From a bacterium (GTDB lineage: Bacteria > SZUA-79 > Acidulodesulfobacterales > Acidulodesulfobacteraceae), in the NCBI GenBank assembly GCA_021806125.1, contig JAJZYC010000007.1, positions 1-22,171 on the forward strand: a stretch of DNA of 22,171 nucleotides, written 5' to 3'. The position numbers were made by a program, and so were the translations under genes. Below the pieces are notes generated by a model, which did no database searches, was not told where the DNA came from, and saw nothing but the letters and a program-made list of their open reading frames with translations. Positions 1 to 7,663 of this stretch are shown in pieces. Position 1 is the first letter of the stretch. The number at the start of each line of letters is the position of its first letter.

Positions 1-255
1 TATACCGAACTTAGTCGCTATAATAACCTTATCTCTTAATGAAGATAGTGCTTCTCCTACAAGCTCTTCGTTTGTAAAAGGACCGTAAACTTCTGCGGTA
101 TCGAAAAAAGTAATACCCGTATCTACGGCTTTATGTATAAGATTTATCATCTCCTTTTTATCTGCAGGTTTTCCGTATCCGTGAGACATTCCCATACAAC
201 CGAGCCCGATTGCCGAAACTTCAAGTCCGCCGTTTCCTAATTTGCGTTTTTCCAT
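1..255 (-). CDS. Aldo/keto reductase, N-terminal part (3' end outside window)
   Basis: The 85 visible residues are the N-terminal part of an NAD(P)H-dependent aldo/keto reductase, a soluble TIM-barrel enzyme that reduces aldehydes and ketones. The family pattern is clear: a first strand of the LGxxGLxVSAIGLGCMGM type, then FFDTAEVYG. The catalytic residues Asp52, Tyr57 and Lys82 can be seen; the His of the tetrad lies beyond the window. The resemblance is to the subgroup often annotated as pyridoxal or general aldehyde reductases. The ATG at 255 follows a strong AGGAGG site with good spacing, so the start is secure. The gene is divergent from the AraC-type regulator at 614, a common arrangement for a regulator and its target. 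The natural substrate cannot be read from sequence. Confidence 0.9.
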   Translation of the reverse strand, partial: MEKRKLGNGGLEVSAIGLGCMGMSHGYGKPADKKEMINLIHKAVDTGITFFDTAEVYGPFTNEELVGEALSSLRDKVIIATKFGI

Positions 256-613
256 TTGTCTTTACCTCCTTAAAATTTGTTTACGATATAAAAAATATTT
301 TATTTTTATTTATCTTAATTTAATTGATATATAAGTTAACAGGCATTGGCGTAGTCGGTTTGGAAACAAAAATTTACAAACAAACACAAGTTGACGAGAT
401 TTTTAAATTTTTTTTAAATAGCTTATCTTTATTTCTAAAATTATATCACTTAAAATAGCAGTTCGTTATCCTAATCGTCTTGATTTATTGCCTAATAGTC
501 CGAAGAATGGCAAATATTTATTGAAGGGATCAGTTTGATTTGTTATTATTTATAAATAAATACAGCATTGATAACGTAATTTTATAACATTTATATTTTT
601 ATAATAAAATATT
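256..613. promoter_or_regulatory. Divergent intergenic region between aldo/keto reductase and AraC-type regulator
   Basis: This 358-base, very AT-rich stretch separates two divergent genes and must hold both promoters. No small coding region with a ribosome binding site was seen. A possible plus-strand promoter for the regulator is TTGATA at 568-573 and TATATT at 592-597 (18-base spacer), which would put the transcript start only a few bases before the ATG at 614. That fits the absence of a Shine-Dalgarno motif there. No convincing -35/-10 pair was found for the reductase, and no AraC operator could be identified by eye, though one is expected here. Confidence 0.5.
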
Positions 614-1534
614 ATGGAAACAGAGATTGAGTCTTTAAAAAAAAGAATTTTAAGATTAACCAATAATAATAAAAGCAATATACCTGCGATACCAGGATTA
701 TCATTTTATAAAACTGAAAGTCCTACTAAACCTGAAAACATATTATATGAACCGCGTATTTGCTTAATTGCGCAAGGGTCTAAAAAGGTAGTTTTAGCGG
801 ATGAAACATATATATACGATGAAAGCCGTTTTTTATTAACCTTAATAGATATACCGGCTCTCGTTCAAATTACTGAAGCAAGCAAAGAAAAGCCTTACCT
901 TGGTTTAGTTTTAAAGATTGATATAAATGAAATTGCTGGGTTAGTAGCAGAGGGCAATATTCCGTATTTTAATCGGCAGCAGCCAGAAAGGGGTATGGCC
1001 ACAGGAAAAATTACTTTGCCGCTTATAAATGCATTTAATCGCTTAACAGATTTGATTTATGAACCGGAAAATATACCGATTTTAGCTGCAACAATAAAAC
1101 GTGAAATTTTTTACCGCCTGCTTGTTAGCGAACAAGGTATGCGCTTGCGCAATATAGTTTCCGACAGAAGTCAGGGGAATAAAATTGCACAGATAATAAC
1201 ATGGCTTAAAAACAATTTTACCACAACTTTGCATATTAACGGCCTTGCAAAACAAGCCAATATGAGTAAGTCTGCGTTTCATAATCATTTTCGCGTAATG
1301 ACCTCAATGAGTCCTTTGCAGTTTCAAAAATGGTTGCGTCTTAACGAAGCAAGAAGGCTGATGTTGACAGAACGAATAGATGCATCTACCGCTGCGTTCA
1401 GAGTAGGTTATGAAAGTCCGTCCCAATTCAGCCGAGAATATAGCCGTCTATTTGGGAAACCTCCTTTGCGGGATATTAAAAGTTTACATAATTTTGAAGA
1501 AAAAACGCGAAAAGGGCCCGACTATCATAATTAA
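614..1534 (+). CDS. AraC-family transcriptional regulator (AraC_N / YqhC-like)
   Basis: A cytoplasmic DNA-binding regulator of 306 residues, normal for its type. Residues about 25-180 form the AraC_N domain, recognisable from the stretch around ILYEPRICLIAQGSK followed by a short cupin-like region. Residues about 195-295 carry the two helix-turn-helix motifs of the AraC family: the first around LHINGLAKQANMSKSAFHNHF, the second in the segment with RVGYESPSQFSREYSRLFG. E. coli YqhC has this architecture and controls an adjacent aldehyde reductase and aldo/keto reductase. Here an aldo/keto reductase lies divergently at 255, so a role in aldehyde-responsive activation is a reasonable inference. 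No Shine-Dalgarno precedes the ATG at 614, so the mRNA may be nearly leaderless. Family is certain; target and inducer are inferred. Confidence 0.9.
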   Translation: METEIESLKKRILRLTNNNKSNIPAIPGLSFYKTESPTKPENILYEPRICLIAQGSKKVVLADETYIYDESRFLLTLIDIPALVQITEASKEKPYLGLVLKIDINEIAGLVAEGNIPYFNRQQPERGMATGKITLPLINAFNRLTDLIYEPENIPILAATIKREIFYRLLVSEQGMRLRNIVSDRSQGNKIAQIITWLKNNFTTTLHINGLAKQANMSKSAFHNHFRVMTSMSPLQFQKWLRLNEARRLMLTERIDASTAAFRVGYESPSQFSREYSRLFGKPPLRDIKSLHNFEEKTRKGPDYHN

Positions 1535-1770
1535 CCCGCACAGAAGCTTCTATTAACGTATAGGGTATCCATCTTTGATATATTTGCCTCTCTTTACAAT
1601 AGACATACTATTTTATTTTACAAGCATTTTAAGATAAGAACTGGGGGAGGATATATCAACTATGTGAAAATATAAACATAAAAAAGAAATAAATAGGTAA
1701 AAATATATTATTTGATTAAATATTATAAATGCTTGAAACGGGAAAACCTTATAAAATATGCGGTTTTAAG
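1535..1770. other. Intergenic stretch between the regulator and tRNA-His
   Basis: No gene is visible here. A weak inverted repeat (AAAACC at 1743-1748 with GGTTTT at 1762-1767) lies just 3' of the tRNA on the minus strand. It could act in tRNA 3' processing or as a poor terminator, but no T-run follows it. A G-rich GGGGGAGG at 1643-1650 precedes ATG-TGA at 1662-1667, so it starts no real protein. Confidence 0.4.
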
Positions 1771-1847
1771 TGGGGTGGATGACAGGTTTTGAACCTGCGA
1801 CCACCGGAGTCACAATCCGGGGCTCTACCAGCTGAGCTACATCCACC
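1771..1847 (-). tRNA. tRNA-His (anticodon GTG), with encoded CCA
   Basis: The minus strand folds into a complete cloverleaf. The acceptor stem has 7 base pairs plus the histidine-specific extra G(-1):C73 pair, read from 1847 and 1774. The anticodon stem CCGGA/TCCGG encloses the loop TTGTGAC with anticodon GTG. The T arm is GCAGG-TTCAAAA-CCTGT and the D arm begins TAGCTCAG. CCA is encoded at 1773-1771. The additional G(-1) is the main identity element for histidyl-tRNA synthetase and settles the assignment. It is a single isolated tRNA gene. Confidence 0.97.
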
Positions 1848-1869
1848 GTGAAGAAATATCTTGGTTATT

Positions 1870-1878
1870 ATTTTATCA
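1870..1878 (-). promoter_or_regulatory. Possible extended -10 promoter for tRNA-His
   Basis: On the minus strand this reads TG-A-TAAAAT, an extended -10 element placed 22 bases before the tRNA 5' end, which suits a short 5' leader. No good -35 is visible. The neighbouring doxX gene ends only about 40 bases upstream, so read-through transcription is also possible. Confidence 0.35.
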
Positions 1879-1916
1879 GATTTTGGATTAAATTAAAATA
1901 TATTTTTAAATTCCGG

Positions 1917-2348
1917 CTAAAATAAAGCATCTATGCCAAACGTTTTTCCGGAATCGGTAAATATAATAACTAATTCGCATATTATAAACGTCAGGTTTAC
2001 GCCTAATTCCGACGGGCTTATCCAGTACATGGCAAACAGATAGTTTAAATTTAAAAATATCGCGACAAAAGCGGCTATTCTGGTAATAAAGCCCGCCGTT
2101 AAAAAAATGCCGGCAAACAATTCTCCCATAACTATTAAGATAGCAAACAAAAATGCGTTCGGAACGGCGACGCGGCTTAGAAATATGCCGTAAAACCACA
2201 AAGGGTCATGGTTCGCGTAATATGCAAGTTTATTATGAAGACCTGCGAAGAAAGCGGGATTCAGCTTAAAATGCGCCGCATAAAGAAAAAACAACCCTAT
2301 ATATATCCTTAGAAAAGCGTTCCAGATATTAGAATTTTTAGCCGCCAT
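1917..2348 (-). CDS. DoxX family integral membrane protein
   Basis: A 143-residue protein with about four hydrophobic segments (roughly residues 9-27, 58-80, 82-104 and 112-132). The order and spacing match the DoxX family: an N-terminal RIYIGLFFLYAAHFKL helix, then a GELFAGIFLTAGFITRIAA helix. DoxX proteins are small inner-membrane proteins. Some are subunits of thiosulfate:quinone oxidoreductase or partners in redox stress responses, but most have unknown roles, and nothing here identifies a DoxD or other partner. It is transcribed away from the phosphoesterase gene and ends 69 bases before the tRNA. The ribosome binding site is weak (AAGATTAAAA before the ATG). Family assignment is fairly secure; function is not. 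Confidence 0.8.
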   Translation of the reverse strand: MAAKNSNIWNAFLRIYIGLFFLYAAHFKLNPAFFAGLHNKLAYYANHDPLWFYGIFLSRVAVPNAFLFAILIVMGELFAGIFLTAGFITRIAAFVAIFLNLNYLFAMYWISPSELGVNLTFIICELVIIFTDSGKTFGIDALF

Positions 2349-2410
2349 TTTTAATCTTAAACTTTTCGCTTGTTTTAGGTATTTTTATTTTTTTATTATC
2401 AATTAATGCC

Positions 2411-2421
2411 ATTATATTATA
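2411..2421 (-). promoter_or_regulatory. Possible -10 elements for doxX-like gene
   Basis: Two overlapping TATAAT hexamers read on the minus strand at 2411-2416 and 2416-2421, about 65 bases before the ATG at 2348. No matching -35 is obvious, and the AT-richness of the region makes chance matches likely. Confidence 0.3.
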
Positions 2422-2488
2422 AAATAATAAAAATAACATCACTATAATTTATTAAGCCTGTTATCTTCATAAATTATAAATTATTTTA

Positions 2489-2497
2489 TGATATAAT
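2489..2497 (+). promoter_or_regulatory. Extended -10 promoter (TGnTATAAT) at the phosphoesterase start
   Basis: TG at 2489-2490, one base, then a perfect TATAAT at 2492-2497. The expected transcript start about 7 bases downstream coincides with the GTG start codon at 2504, so the mRNA would be leaderless. No good -35 is present, as is usual for extended -10 promoters. Confidence 0.55.
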
Positions 2498-2503
2498 TTT
2501 TAA

Positions 2504-2875
2504 GTGGATAAAATATTTGTGGTTCACGAACATCACGCAAGCCATCTTCACTGGGATTTAAGAATAGAAGAAAACGGCATCCTGAGTTCTTTTGCCCTGC
2601 CCAAGGAACCTCCTTTGGAGCGCGGGAAAAAGAATCTTGCGATAAAAGTCGAAGACCATCCCCTTTCTTATGCCGGCTTTGAGGGAACTATACCGGAAGG
2701 GCACTACGGAGCAGGAGAAGTAAAAATTTGGGACAGCGGAAAATACAGTCTTATAAAAAAAGATAAATCAAAATATATACTGGATTTTAAGGGTAAAAAA
2801 TTGGCCGGGGAATACACTCTGTTAAAATTTTCCAAAGCCGGAGAAAACGACTGGCTGTTTTTTAAAAATAATTAA
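2504..2875 (+). CDS. Stand-alone LigD-type 3'-phosphoesterase (PE) domain protein
   Basis: A 123-residue protein matching the 3'-phosphoesterase domain of bacterial DNA ligase D, which trims 3'-phosphates and 3'-ribonucleotides at broken DNA ends. The Mn-binding and catalytic residues are present. By analogy with Pseudomonas LigD His42, His48, Asp50, Arg52 and His84, they are His10, His16, Asp18, Arg20 and His52, all with the same offset of 32. The motifs HHASHLHWDLRIE, EDHPLSYAGFEG and IPEGHYGAGEV support this. No ligase or polymerase domain and no Ku gene lies nearby, so it works alone or with a distant ligase. The GTG at 2504 is the start: no in-frame ATG follows and the His10 motif sits directly behind it. 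It lacks a Shine-Dalgarno and overlaps a probable transcript start. It ends 41 bases before tal and may be co-transcribed with it. Confidence 0.88.
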   Translation: MDKIFVVHEHHASHLHWDLRIEENGILSSFALPKEPPLERGKKNLAIKVEDHPLSYAGFEGTIPEGHYGAGEVKIWDSGKYSLIKKDKSKYILDFKGKKLAGEYTLLKFSKAGENDWLFFKNN

Positions 2876-2916
2876 AATAATAAGGAATAGCTGAAATAAA
2901 CAGGGGGATTAACGTT

Positions 2917-4071
2917 ATGAATATCGATTTTATCGTATCTAAAAGCGCCGAATTTAAAAAAATGCAGTCCTACGGCCAAAGTCCATGGTTAGATAATATA
3001 TCGAGGTGCATGCTAGATTCCGGCGACCTTTCAAAGTTAGTTCAAAACGGAATTATAACCGGAATAACTTCGAATCCTTCTATATTTGAAAAAGCTATTA
3101 ATTCCGGAAAATGCGGATATCCGGAAAAAATTAAAAAACTTTCCGCGAGAAAATTAACTTCTTTTGAAATATACGACGCTATTACAATAGAGGATATAAA
3201 ATCTGCCGCTCAGATTCTTAAGCCCGTTTACGAAAAATCGGCAGGCAACGACGGTTTTGTAAGTATCGAGGTCTCCCCGGATATAGCTACGGATGCCGAA
3301 ACATCTACTAATGAAGCTCTCAGAATTTTTTCCCTTATAAACGAGAAAAACGTGCTGATTAAAATACCCGCCACTAAAGAAGGCTTGGAAGTCATTCCTA
3401 TACTTATCTCGAAAGGCATAAACCTTAATATCACGTTAATGTTTTCTTTGAATCATTACATTGCGGTTGCCGATGCCTATATTAAAGGAATAAAATCGGC
3501 CCTTGCAAACGGATTCAATTTATCGGGGATACATTCGGTCGCAAGTATTTTTATAAGCCGCGTCGATACCCTCGTCGATAAATTATTAAACGATTTAATA
3601 GCCGCCTCGGCAGACCATCCTGCAAAAAAAGAAAGGCTGACGAATCTACTGGGCAAGGCAGGCGTAGCTAATTCCAAAATAATTTTCAATAAATTTAACG
3701 AAATTTTCGGCGGCGCGGAATTTAACGCCTTAAAATCTAAAGGAGCAAATATACAGCGTCTTTTATTCGCCAGCACCAGCACAAAAAATCCTGCATATTA
3801 CGATTTAAAATACGTAGAGCCGTTTATAGGAAAAAACACTATAAACACCCTCCCGGACGAAACTATCGAGCATATAGCCGACCACGGAAAAATACTCCCA
3901 GACACCGCGGCTGAAGAATTTGAAGAATCTCTTAGAATAATAAAAGAACTGTCTGGATTCGGAATAGATTTAAACGGCGTCGGAGAAAAACTCCAGATTG
4001 ACGGAGTTAAATCTTTTGAAGACGCTTACGAAAAACTTTTAAAATCTATAAAAAATACGGCTGGCATTTAA
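2917..4071 (+). CDS. tal: Transaldolase
   Basis: Transfers a dihydroxyacetone unit from sedoheptulose 7-phosphate to glyceraldehyde 3-phosphate in the non-oxidative pentose phosphate pathway; cytosolic. The 384 residues match the long type of transaldolase found in actinobacteria and cyanobacteria, not the short MipB/TalC type. Visible motifs are WLDNISR (Asp26), GITSNPSIFEKAI (about 49-61), VLIKIPATKEGL with Schiff-base Lys149, and GINLNITLMFSLNHY (about 167-181). The C-terminal tail around LPDETIEHIADHG is also typical of this type. It is not fused to glucose-6-phosphate isomerase, although fused forms exist in other bacteria. An AGGGGG site precedes the ATG at 2917. It lies between the phosphoesterase gene and tkt, 89 bases before the latter, and is probably in one transcript with it. 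Confidence 0.95.
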   Translation: MNIDFIVSKSAEFKKMQSYGQSPWLDNISRCMLDSGDLSKLVQNGIITGITSNPSIFEKAINSGKCGYPEKIKKLSARKLTSFEIYDAITIEDIKSAAQILKPVYEKSAGNDGFVSIEVSPDIATDAETSTNEALRIFSLINEKNVLIKIPATKEGLEVIPILISKGINLNITLMFSLNHYIAVADAYIKGIKSALANGFNLSGIHSVASIFISRVDTLVDKLLNDLIAASADHPAKKERLTNLLGKAGVANSKIIFNKFNEIFGGAEFNALKSKGANIQRLLFASTSTKNPAYYDLKYVEPFIGKNTINTLPDETIEHIADHGKILPDTAAEEFEESLRIIKELSGFGIDLNGVGEKLQIDGVKSFEDAYEKLLKSIKNTAGI

Positions 4072-4160
4072 CTTGTTAGGCTGTTTTAAACTATAAATTT
4101 AATACTAATACTAATAAAAGGCTAATAATTCAAAATTTAATTCACAAGAGGAATACGCAA

Positions 4161-6104
4161 ATGGAATTAAAAAGAAATTTCGAGGCAGATGAACTCGGCG
4201 AAAATGAATTAAAATTTTTAAAAGACATTGCTAAAAAATGCCGTGCAGATATTTTAAAAATGACGACTGTTGCGGCTTCGGGACACCCGGGCGGCTCAAT
4301 GTCGTCTATCGATATTTATGCCGTATTGTATGGCTTTTGCAATTTAGACCCTAAAAATCCATTTAAACCAGAAAGAGACCGTATCGTAGTAAGCCATGGG
4401 CATACTTCGCCGGGCGTTTATTCGGCTCTTGGAAATTATGGATTCTTCGACGTTAACGATGCAATTATATCTTTTAGAACTGCGGGCTACCCATTTGAAG
4501 GGCATATTGAAAAAACAGTTCCTGGGGTAGAATGGGATACGGGCAACCTTGGACAAGGCCTTTCGGCGGCCTGCGGTTTTGCCTTAAGTTCAAGGCTGCA
4601 TGGTTACAACAACCAGATATATTGCGTTATGGGAGACGGTGAGCAGGCGAAGGGTCAAATAGGCGAAGCAAGAAGATTTGCCGTTAAATATAAATTAAAT
4701 AATCTTACCGTCATCGTCGATAAGAACGGTCTTCAAATAGGAGGTAAAACAATTGACGTTATGCCTGATAATATTGAAGACAATTTTAAAGCAGACGGAT
4801 TTCATGTTATAACGATAAACGGGCATGATTTTGACGAAATTTATGAAGCTATAAAACAGGCTCATTCAATTTCTTCTCCTGTAGCTATAATAGCGCATAC
4901 TGTTATGGGAAAGGGCGTTTCTTTTATGGAAAATCAGGAAAAATTTCACGGCGCAACGCTCAATGTCGGAGATTGCAGAAAAGCTCTTGCAGAGATAGGA
5001 GAAAAAGACGATTTGGACGAAATTATAAATAAAAAGAAAGCCGGTTTTAACATAAAGCCGCTTCAGAAAAGAAACAACAACTTTTTAATATTAAAAGACG
5101 GCGGGGAGGAAATAATTTACACCCGCGAAAAAAATACGGACAACCGTTCGGCTTTTGGAAATGCGCTTGTAAATATCGCAAATACCTTTAAGAAAAAAAA
5201 CGGCGGACAAAAAAATATTCCTTTCGCGGTGTTCGACTGCGACCTTGAAGGCTCGGTTAAAACGGGCGCTTTCAGAAAAAATTTTCCCGATAACTTTTTT
5301 GAATCCGGCATTCAGGAACATAACACTGCGGTTATATCCGGTGCATTGTCTACCGAAAATATACTAACCTTTTTCGCCGATTTCGGAGTTTTCGGAGTAG
5401 ATGAAGTTTATAACCAGCAAAGATTAAACGACATAAACGATTCTAATCTTAAAGTAGTATGCACACATTGCGGTATAGACGTAGGAGAAGACGGCAAAAC
5501 CCACCAGTGCATAGATTACTTTGGGCTTCTTAACTCTACTTTCGGATTTAAAGTTATACTGCCTGCCGACCCTAACCAGACCGACAGGGCAACGCGTTAT
5601 ATAGCAACCCATAAAGGAAATTTCGGACTTATAATGGGCAGATCTATTATCCCGGTTATACTTCACGAAAACGGAAATCCGTTCTTCGGAGAAGGTTATG
5701 AGTTCAAATACGGCAAAATGGACGCAATAAGGAACGGGGGCGACGTTGCGGTGATATCTACCGGCAATATGCTTGCGCATGCGCTGAAAGGATGCGAGAT
5801 GCTTAAAAAGGACGGCATCAATCCGATGCTTTTAAACGTATCCTGCCCGAGTGACATAGATACGGAAGACCTCCTACTTGCCGCAAAAACCGGCTTTATA
5901 GTTACTATCGAAGACCACAACGTCAAAACCGGCGTAGGAACGGCGATAGGCTCTTTGCTTGCCGAAAACGGCATCTCAGTTAAATTTAGAAAAATGGGCG
6001 CCAGATTTTACAGTTCGTCAGGCAAGCCGGAAGACCTCTACACGCTGGCAGGCTTGTCCCCCGAAGATTTATACGGATTCGTAAAAAAAGAATTGAATAA
6101 ATAA
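4161..6104 (+). CDS. tkt: Transketolase
   Basis: Thiamine-diphosphate enzyme that moves two-carbon units between ketose and aldose phosphates in the non-oxidative pentose phosphate pathway. At 647 residues it is a complete single-chain transketolase, not the split N/C form common in archaea and some anaerobes. In order: SGHPGGSMS with His42, the pyrophosphate-binding region with MGDGEQAKGQ (about 157-166) and VDKNGLQIGG, a pyrimidine-binding domain with the catalytic Glu in ESGIQEHN (about 390), and a C-terminal domain from about 505. GIQEHN in place of the commoner GIAEQ, and the SHGHTSPGVYSAL segment, mark a divergent subgroup. AGAGGA precedes the ATG at 4161. It converges with zwf, with only 11 bases between stop codons and no visible terminator. 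Confidence 0.95.
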   Translation: MELKRNFEADELGENELKFLKDIAKKCRADILKMTTVAASGHPGGSMSSIDIYAVLYGFCNLDPKNPFKPERDRIVVSHGHTSPGVYSALGNYGFFDVNDAIISFRTAGYPFEGHIEKTVPGVEWDTGNLGQGLSAACGFALSSRLHGYNNQIYCVMGDGEQAKGQIGEARRFAVKYKLNNLTVIVDKNGLQIGGKTIDVMPDNIEDNFKADGFHVITINGHDFDEIYEAIKQAHSISSPVAIIAHTVMGKGVSFMENQEKFHGATLNVGDCRKALAEIGEKDDLDEIINKKKAGFNIKPLQKRNNNFLILKDGGEEIIYTREKNTDNRSAFGNALVNIANTFKKKNGGQKNIPFAVFDCDLEGSVKTGAFRKNFPDNFFESGIQEHNTAVISGALSTENILTFFADFGVFGVDEVYNQQRLNDINDSNLKVVCTHCGIDVGEDGKTHQCIDYFGLLNSTFGFKVILPADPNQTDRATRYIATHKGNFGLIMGRSIIPVILHENGNPFFGEGYEFKYGKMDAIRNGGDVAVISTGNMLAHALKGCEMLKKDGINPMLLNVSCPSDIDTEDLLLAAKTGFIVTIEDHNVKTGVGTAIGSLLAENGISVKFRKMGARFYSSSGKPEDLYTLAGLSPEDLYGFVKKELNK

Positions 6105-6115
6105 TAATACGAATA

Positions 6116-7612
6116 TTAATTATTCCAGCTTCTGCCGTCTGAATTAATAAGGGCGTCCGCCTCTTTAGGACCGAACGACCCCGCTTCATAATTGGGAAAA
6201 ACGGGGGTTCCGGTTTTAGACCAGCCGTTAATTACGGATGTAATCAACTGCCATGCAATGAGCATGTCGTCGTATCTCGCAAAAAGAGTCTGGTCGCCTA
6301 CTATTACATCGTATATAAGCCTTTCGTATGCTTCGGGCGGCGAAAGTTTAAACGACGATTTATAATTAAACACCATATTGACCGGTTCTATATCAAGTTT
6401 AAACCCGGGGGTTTTGGCTCCGAAATTTATTGCTATGCCTTCGTTAGGCTGAATAGTTATAATTATAGAGTTTTGTTTTATATTTTCTATTCCGATTTTC
6501 GCAAATAAGCTGTAAGGCAATTTTTTAAAGAAAATAGCTATCTCGGTTTTATGCATTTTAAGCCTTTTGCCCGACCTTAAATAAAAAGGCACCCCCGCCC
6601 ACCTGTAATTATCTATAAAAAGTTTCATGGCGGCATAAGTTTCGGTAAGCGTATCGGGTGGTACTCCTTCTTCTTCCTTATAGCTTAAAACCTGTTTCGC
6701 ACCTATTATTCCCCTGTCGTACTGCCCCCTTACGGTATAATTTTTTATATCGTTTAGACTGAGCGGCCTGACGCTTTTTAAAAGTTTCACCTTCTCATTT
6801 CTTAAATCGTCCGCATCCGGAAGTGGAGGAGGTTCTATGGCAACGAGCGACAGCAACTGCATCATATGGTTCTGCATCATATCTCTTATAATGCCTGCCT
6901 TATCGAAGTAGCCTGCCCTGAAACCCACGCCTATAGACTCTAAGGCTGATATCTGAATATGGTCTATAAACTTATTATTCCATATAGGCTCGAAAATAGC
7001 GTTTGCAAATCTGAACGCAAGTATATTCTGCACGGTCTCTTTCCCAAGGTAATGGTCTATCCTGTAAACTTCTTCCTCTTTAAATACCGAAAGAATTTTG
7101 CCGTTTAAATTTTTTGCGCTTTCATAATCGTAACCGAAAGGTTTTTCTATAACTATTCTCGAAAAGCCGTCTACTTTATATTCGGCGGAAGTAAGTTTTG
7201 CGTTGTCGATTCCGTTTATTACGTCGATATAAACGCTCGGCGGAGTGGAAAGATAATATACCACGTTTTTAGGCATATTATATTCTTTTGCTTTAGACGC
7301 TATAAAAACGCCTAATTCATGATAGCTTGAATCGCCGCCGTATTCGGAAGTTAAATAAAATACATGTTTGGAAAAGTTTAAAAATTCTTCTTCGTCTATA
7401 GGTTTCTTTCTGCAATTTACGTTTAAGGAATTAAAGATAGTTTTTCTAAAAACGGCATCGTCCTGTTTAGTCCTGGCAAAACCGACTATAAAGAAATTAT
7501 CGGGAAAAAACCCGTCTTCCCATAAGCTGTATAATGCGGGAAATATTTTTATATGCGCCAAATCGCCGCTTGCCCCGAATATTACCATTACTGAAGGTTT
7601 CATATTAGCCAT
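6116..7612 (-). CDS. zwf: Glucose-6-phosphate 1-dehydrogenase
   Basis: Oxidises glucose 6-phosphate to 6-phosphogluconolactone with reduction of NAD(P)+, the entry step of the oxidative pentose phosphate pathway. The 498 residues are full length. The Rossmann motif GASGDLA is at 13-19 and is followed by HIK where most members have KRK; the substrate-binding Lys is kept (Lys22). Arg47 in VGFART corresponds to the NADP-phosphate-binding Arg of the Leuconostoc enzyme. EKPFG (156-160), RIDHYLGKETVQN (184-196) and the catalytic-base His249 in QNHMMQ are intact. GAGGCGG precedes the ATG at 7612; a second in-frame ATG three codons later is possible. It is the last gene of a long minus-strand run, after gnd and a cyclase-family hydrolase. 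Confidence 0.95.
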   Translation of the reverse strand: MANMKPSVMVIFGASGDLAHIKIFPALYSLWEDGFFPDNFFIVGFARTKQDDAVFRKTIFNSLNVNCRKKPIDEEEFLNFSKHVFYLTSEYGGDSSYHELGVFIASKAKEYNMPKNVVYYLSTPPSVYIDVINGIDNAKLTSAEYKVDGFSRIVIEKPFGYDYESAKNLNGKILSVFKEEEVYRIDHYLGKETVQNILAFRFANAIFEPIWNNKFIDHIQISALESIGVGFRAGYFDKAGIIRDMMQNHMMQLLSLVAIEPPPLPDADDLRNEKVKLLKSVRPLSLNDIKNYTVRGQYDRGIIGAKQVLSYKEEEGVPPDTLTETYAAMKLFIDNYRWAGVPFYLRSGKRLKMHKTEIAIFFKKLPYSLFAKIGIENIKQNSIIITIQPNEGIAINFGAKTPGFKLDIEPVNMVFNYKSSFKLSPPEAYERLIYDVIVGDQTLFARYDDMLIAWQLITSVINGWSKTGTPVFPNYEAGSFGPKEADALINSDGRSWNN

Positions 7613-7663
7613 TCATCCGCCTCAAATTTTTTATTATTAAATAAATTTATTACGAAAGATAAT

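Noticed and set aside
1643..1667. Strong GGGGGAGG followed by ATG, suggesting a small gene after the AraC-type regulator
   Set aside because: The ATG is directly followed by TGA, and the overlapping GTG ends after two more codons, so no peptide is encoded.
1906..2199. Minus-strand frame overlapping the DoxX-family gene
   Set aside because: The other frame (1917-2348) has the hydrophobic pattern and motifs of DoxX; this one is Arg/Cys-rich shadow translation.
2917..4071. Transaldolase-phosphoglucose isomerase fusion
   Set aside because: The protein ends at 384 residues with the normal transaldolase C-terminus, and the next frame is transketolase.
5424..5780. Minus-strand open frame of 118 codons inside tkt
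   Set aside because: It lies wholly within a well-supported transketolase, with no recognisable domain and no ribosome binding site context.
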